Shown one piece after another: positions 62,897 to 64,000 of a DNA stretch of 64,000 nucleotides. This DNA is from Pseudonocardia parietis (GTDB lineage: Bacteria > Actinomycetota > Actinomycetes > Mycobacteriales > Pseudonocardiaceae). Position 1 is the stretch's first letter; every line of letters starts with the position of its first letter. Where the stretch lies: positions 1,116,001-1,180,000 of the forward strand of contig NZ_JAGINU010000001.1 of the NCBI RefSeq assembly GCF_017876315.1. Direction: 5' to 3'. Both the position numbers and the translations under genes were made by a program. The notes beneath the pieces were generated by a model, which saw nothing but the letters and a program-made list of their open reading frames with translations, was not told the origin of the DNA and ran no database searches.

Positions 62897-64000
62897 GTGA
62901 CCGACGGTCCACTGATCGTGCAATCCGACAAGACCCTCCTGCTGGAGGTCGAACATCCCGAAGCGGGACAGGCGCGCGCGGCGATCGCCCCGTTCGCCGA
63001 ACTCGAACGGGCACCGGAGCACGTCCACACCTACCGGGTGACGCCGCTGGCGCTGTGGAACGCACGCGCCGCGGGGCACGACGCCGAGCAGGTCGTCGAC
63101 GCGCTCGTCCGCTGGTCCCGGTACCCGGTGCCGCAGCCCCTGCTCGTCGACGTCGTCGACACCATGGGCCGCTACGGCAGGCTGCAGCTGTCCCACGACC
63201 CCGCACACGGTCTCGTGCTGACCGCGCTGGACCGCGCGGTCCTGGAGGAGATCCTCCGCCAGAAGAAGATCACTCCCATGCTCGGGGCGCGGATCGACGA
63301 CGACACCGTCGTCGTCCACCCGTCCGAGCGCGGGCGGCTCAAGCAGTCGCTGCTCAAGGTCGGCTGGCCCGCGGAGGACCTCGCAGGCTACGTCGACGGC
63401 GAGGCGCACTCGATCGAGCTGGAGCAGGACAGCTGGCAGCTGCGGGACTACCAGCGCCAGGCCGTCGACGGGTTCTGGGAGGGCGGTTCCGGCGTCGTCG
63501 TGCTGCCGTGCGGCGCGGGGAAGACCCTGGTCGGTGCGGCGGCGATGGCCAGGGCCGGTGCCACCACGCTGATCCTGGTGACCAACACCGTCTCGGGGCG
63601 GCAGTGGAAGCGCGAGCTGATCGCGCGGACGTCGCTGACCGAGGAGGAGATCGGCGAGTACTCGGGCGAGAAGAAGGAGATCCGCCCGGTCACCATCGCC
63701 ACCTACCAGGTCGTCACCCGCAGGACGAAGGGTGAGTACAAGCACCTGGAGCTGTTCGACTCGCGGGACTGGGGCCTGGTCATCTACGACGAGGTCCACC
63801 TGCTGCCCGCCCCCGTGTTCCGGATGACGGCGGACCTGCAGTCCCGGCGGCGGCTCGGCCTGACCGCGACCCTGGTCCGGGAGGACGGCCGCGAGGGCGA
63901 CGTGTTCTCGCTGATCGGCCCGAAGCGCTACGACGCCCCGTGGCGCGACATCGAGGCCCAGGGCTGGATCGCGCCTGCGGAGTGCATCGAGGTGCGCGTG
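62897..64000 (+). CDS. XPB-type DNA repair helicase, 5' part (runs off window)
   Basis: 368 codons are visible from GTG 62897, with AAGGGA eight bases upstream; the gene continues past the edge. The N-terminus (DGPLIVQSDKTLLLEVEHPEA) and helicase N-lobe match bacterial XPB/Ssl2. Q-like motif QLRDYQRQAVDGFWEGG, Walker A LPCGAGKTLVG, DEVH box IYDEVHLLPAP and motif III LGLTATLVREDGREGDVF, then FSLIGPKRYDAPWRDIEAQGWIAP. A 3'-5' DNA helicase of superfamily 2. It faces the same way as the helicase-associated gene, with the conservon between. Confidence 0.95.
   Translation, partial: MTDGPLIVQSDKTLLLEVEHPEAGQARAAIAPFAELERAPEHVHTYRVTPLALWNARAAGHDAEQVVDALVRWSRYPVPQPLLVDVVDTMGRYGRLQLSHDPAHGLVLTALDRAVLEEILRQKKITPMLGARIDDDTVVVHPSERGRLKQSLLKVGWPAEDLAGYVDGEAHSIELEQDSWQLRDYQRQAVDGFWEGGSGVVVLPCGAGKTLVGAAAMARAGATTLILVTNTVSGRQWKRELIARTSLTEEEIGEYSGEKKEIRPVTIATYQVVTRRTKGEYKHLELFDSRDWGLVIYDEVHLLPAPVFRMTADLQSRRRLGLTATLVREDGREGDVFSLIGPKRYDAPWRDIEAQGWIAPAECIEVRV

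Overview
The window is a high-GC actinobacterial chromosome segment with GTG starts, stop/start overlaps of the ATGA and GTGA type, mycobacterial-type SOS boxes, two Rpf-like enzymes, a conservon (roadblock/DUF742/GTPase with a giant histidine kinase) and a mycofactocin-type dehydrogenase. I infer Pseudonocardiaceae, most likely Pseudonocardia, from recollection of such gene content; this was not tested. There are no rRNA or tRNA genes, no transposase, no CRISPR array and no obvious natural-product cluster.

Layout. 1-5 kb: the end of an APH-like kinase, an aldo/keto reductase, a mycofactocin-type SDR, a CBS protein and a divergent CMD/MarR pair. 4.2-9.2 kb: an aromatic/amino-acid catabolic stretch (MBL-fold protein and FAD hydroxylase, then phenylalanine dehydrogenase coupled to HPPD), followed by an amidase. 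10.7-12.9 kb: a DUF222/HNH (13E12-type) gene with an SOS-box-like start. 12.9-17 kb: a GAF-LuxR regulator divergent from an MFS transporter and acyl-CoA synthetase. 17-20.7 kb: MoxR ATPase and VWA pair, esterase, VTT membrane protein. 21-23.8 kb: MarR divergent from a flavin monooxygenase / FMN reductase / VOC operon, with twin palindromic sites between. 23.9-27.9 kb: miscellaneous minus-strand genes. 28.2-31.5 kb: the complete ectABCD osmolyte operon. 31.6-34.7 kb: SGNH hydrolase and membrane proteins. 34.8-37.7 kb: thiamine genes, thiE divergent from a TPP riboswitch and thiO-thiS-thiG. 37.7-39.8 kb: gamma-carbonic-anhydrase-like protein, membrane protein, hydrolase. 40-41.7 kb: a second DUF222/HNH gene with a strong SOS box and matching palindromes on both sides. 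42-48.7 kb, all minus strand: coxD-coxE-coxF-like maturation genes, an iron alcohol dehydrogenase, and a NarL-type two-component system. 49.3-55.7 kb: an rpf / moaE-mog-moaC / rpf / mocA block plus a helicase-associated gene, resembling the M. tuberculosis rpfA-moa-XPB neighbourhood. 55.7-62.5 kb: a conservon lying between the helicase-associated gene and the XPB helicase, which runs off the right end.

Themes. (1) The two HNH genes look damage-inducible. (2) Both rpf genes have GTGA-N6-TCAC sites in long leaders, as expected for CRP/GlxR control. (3) Molybdenum-hydroxylase maturation genes (coxDEF, mocA, moaC/E, mog) are present without any structural subunits in view. (4) Several genes carry short tandem duplications spanning their last codons and stop codon. 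(5) A 60-aa peptide with a duplicated EHPVTE motif sits immediately upstream of mocA and is the best candidate for something undescribed.
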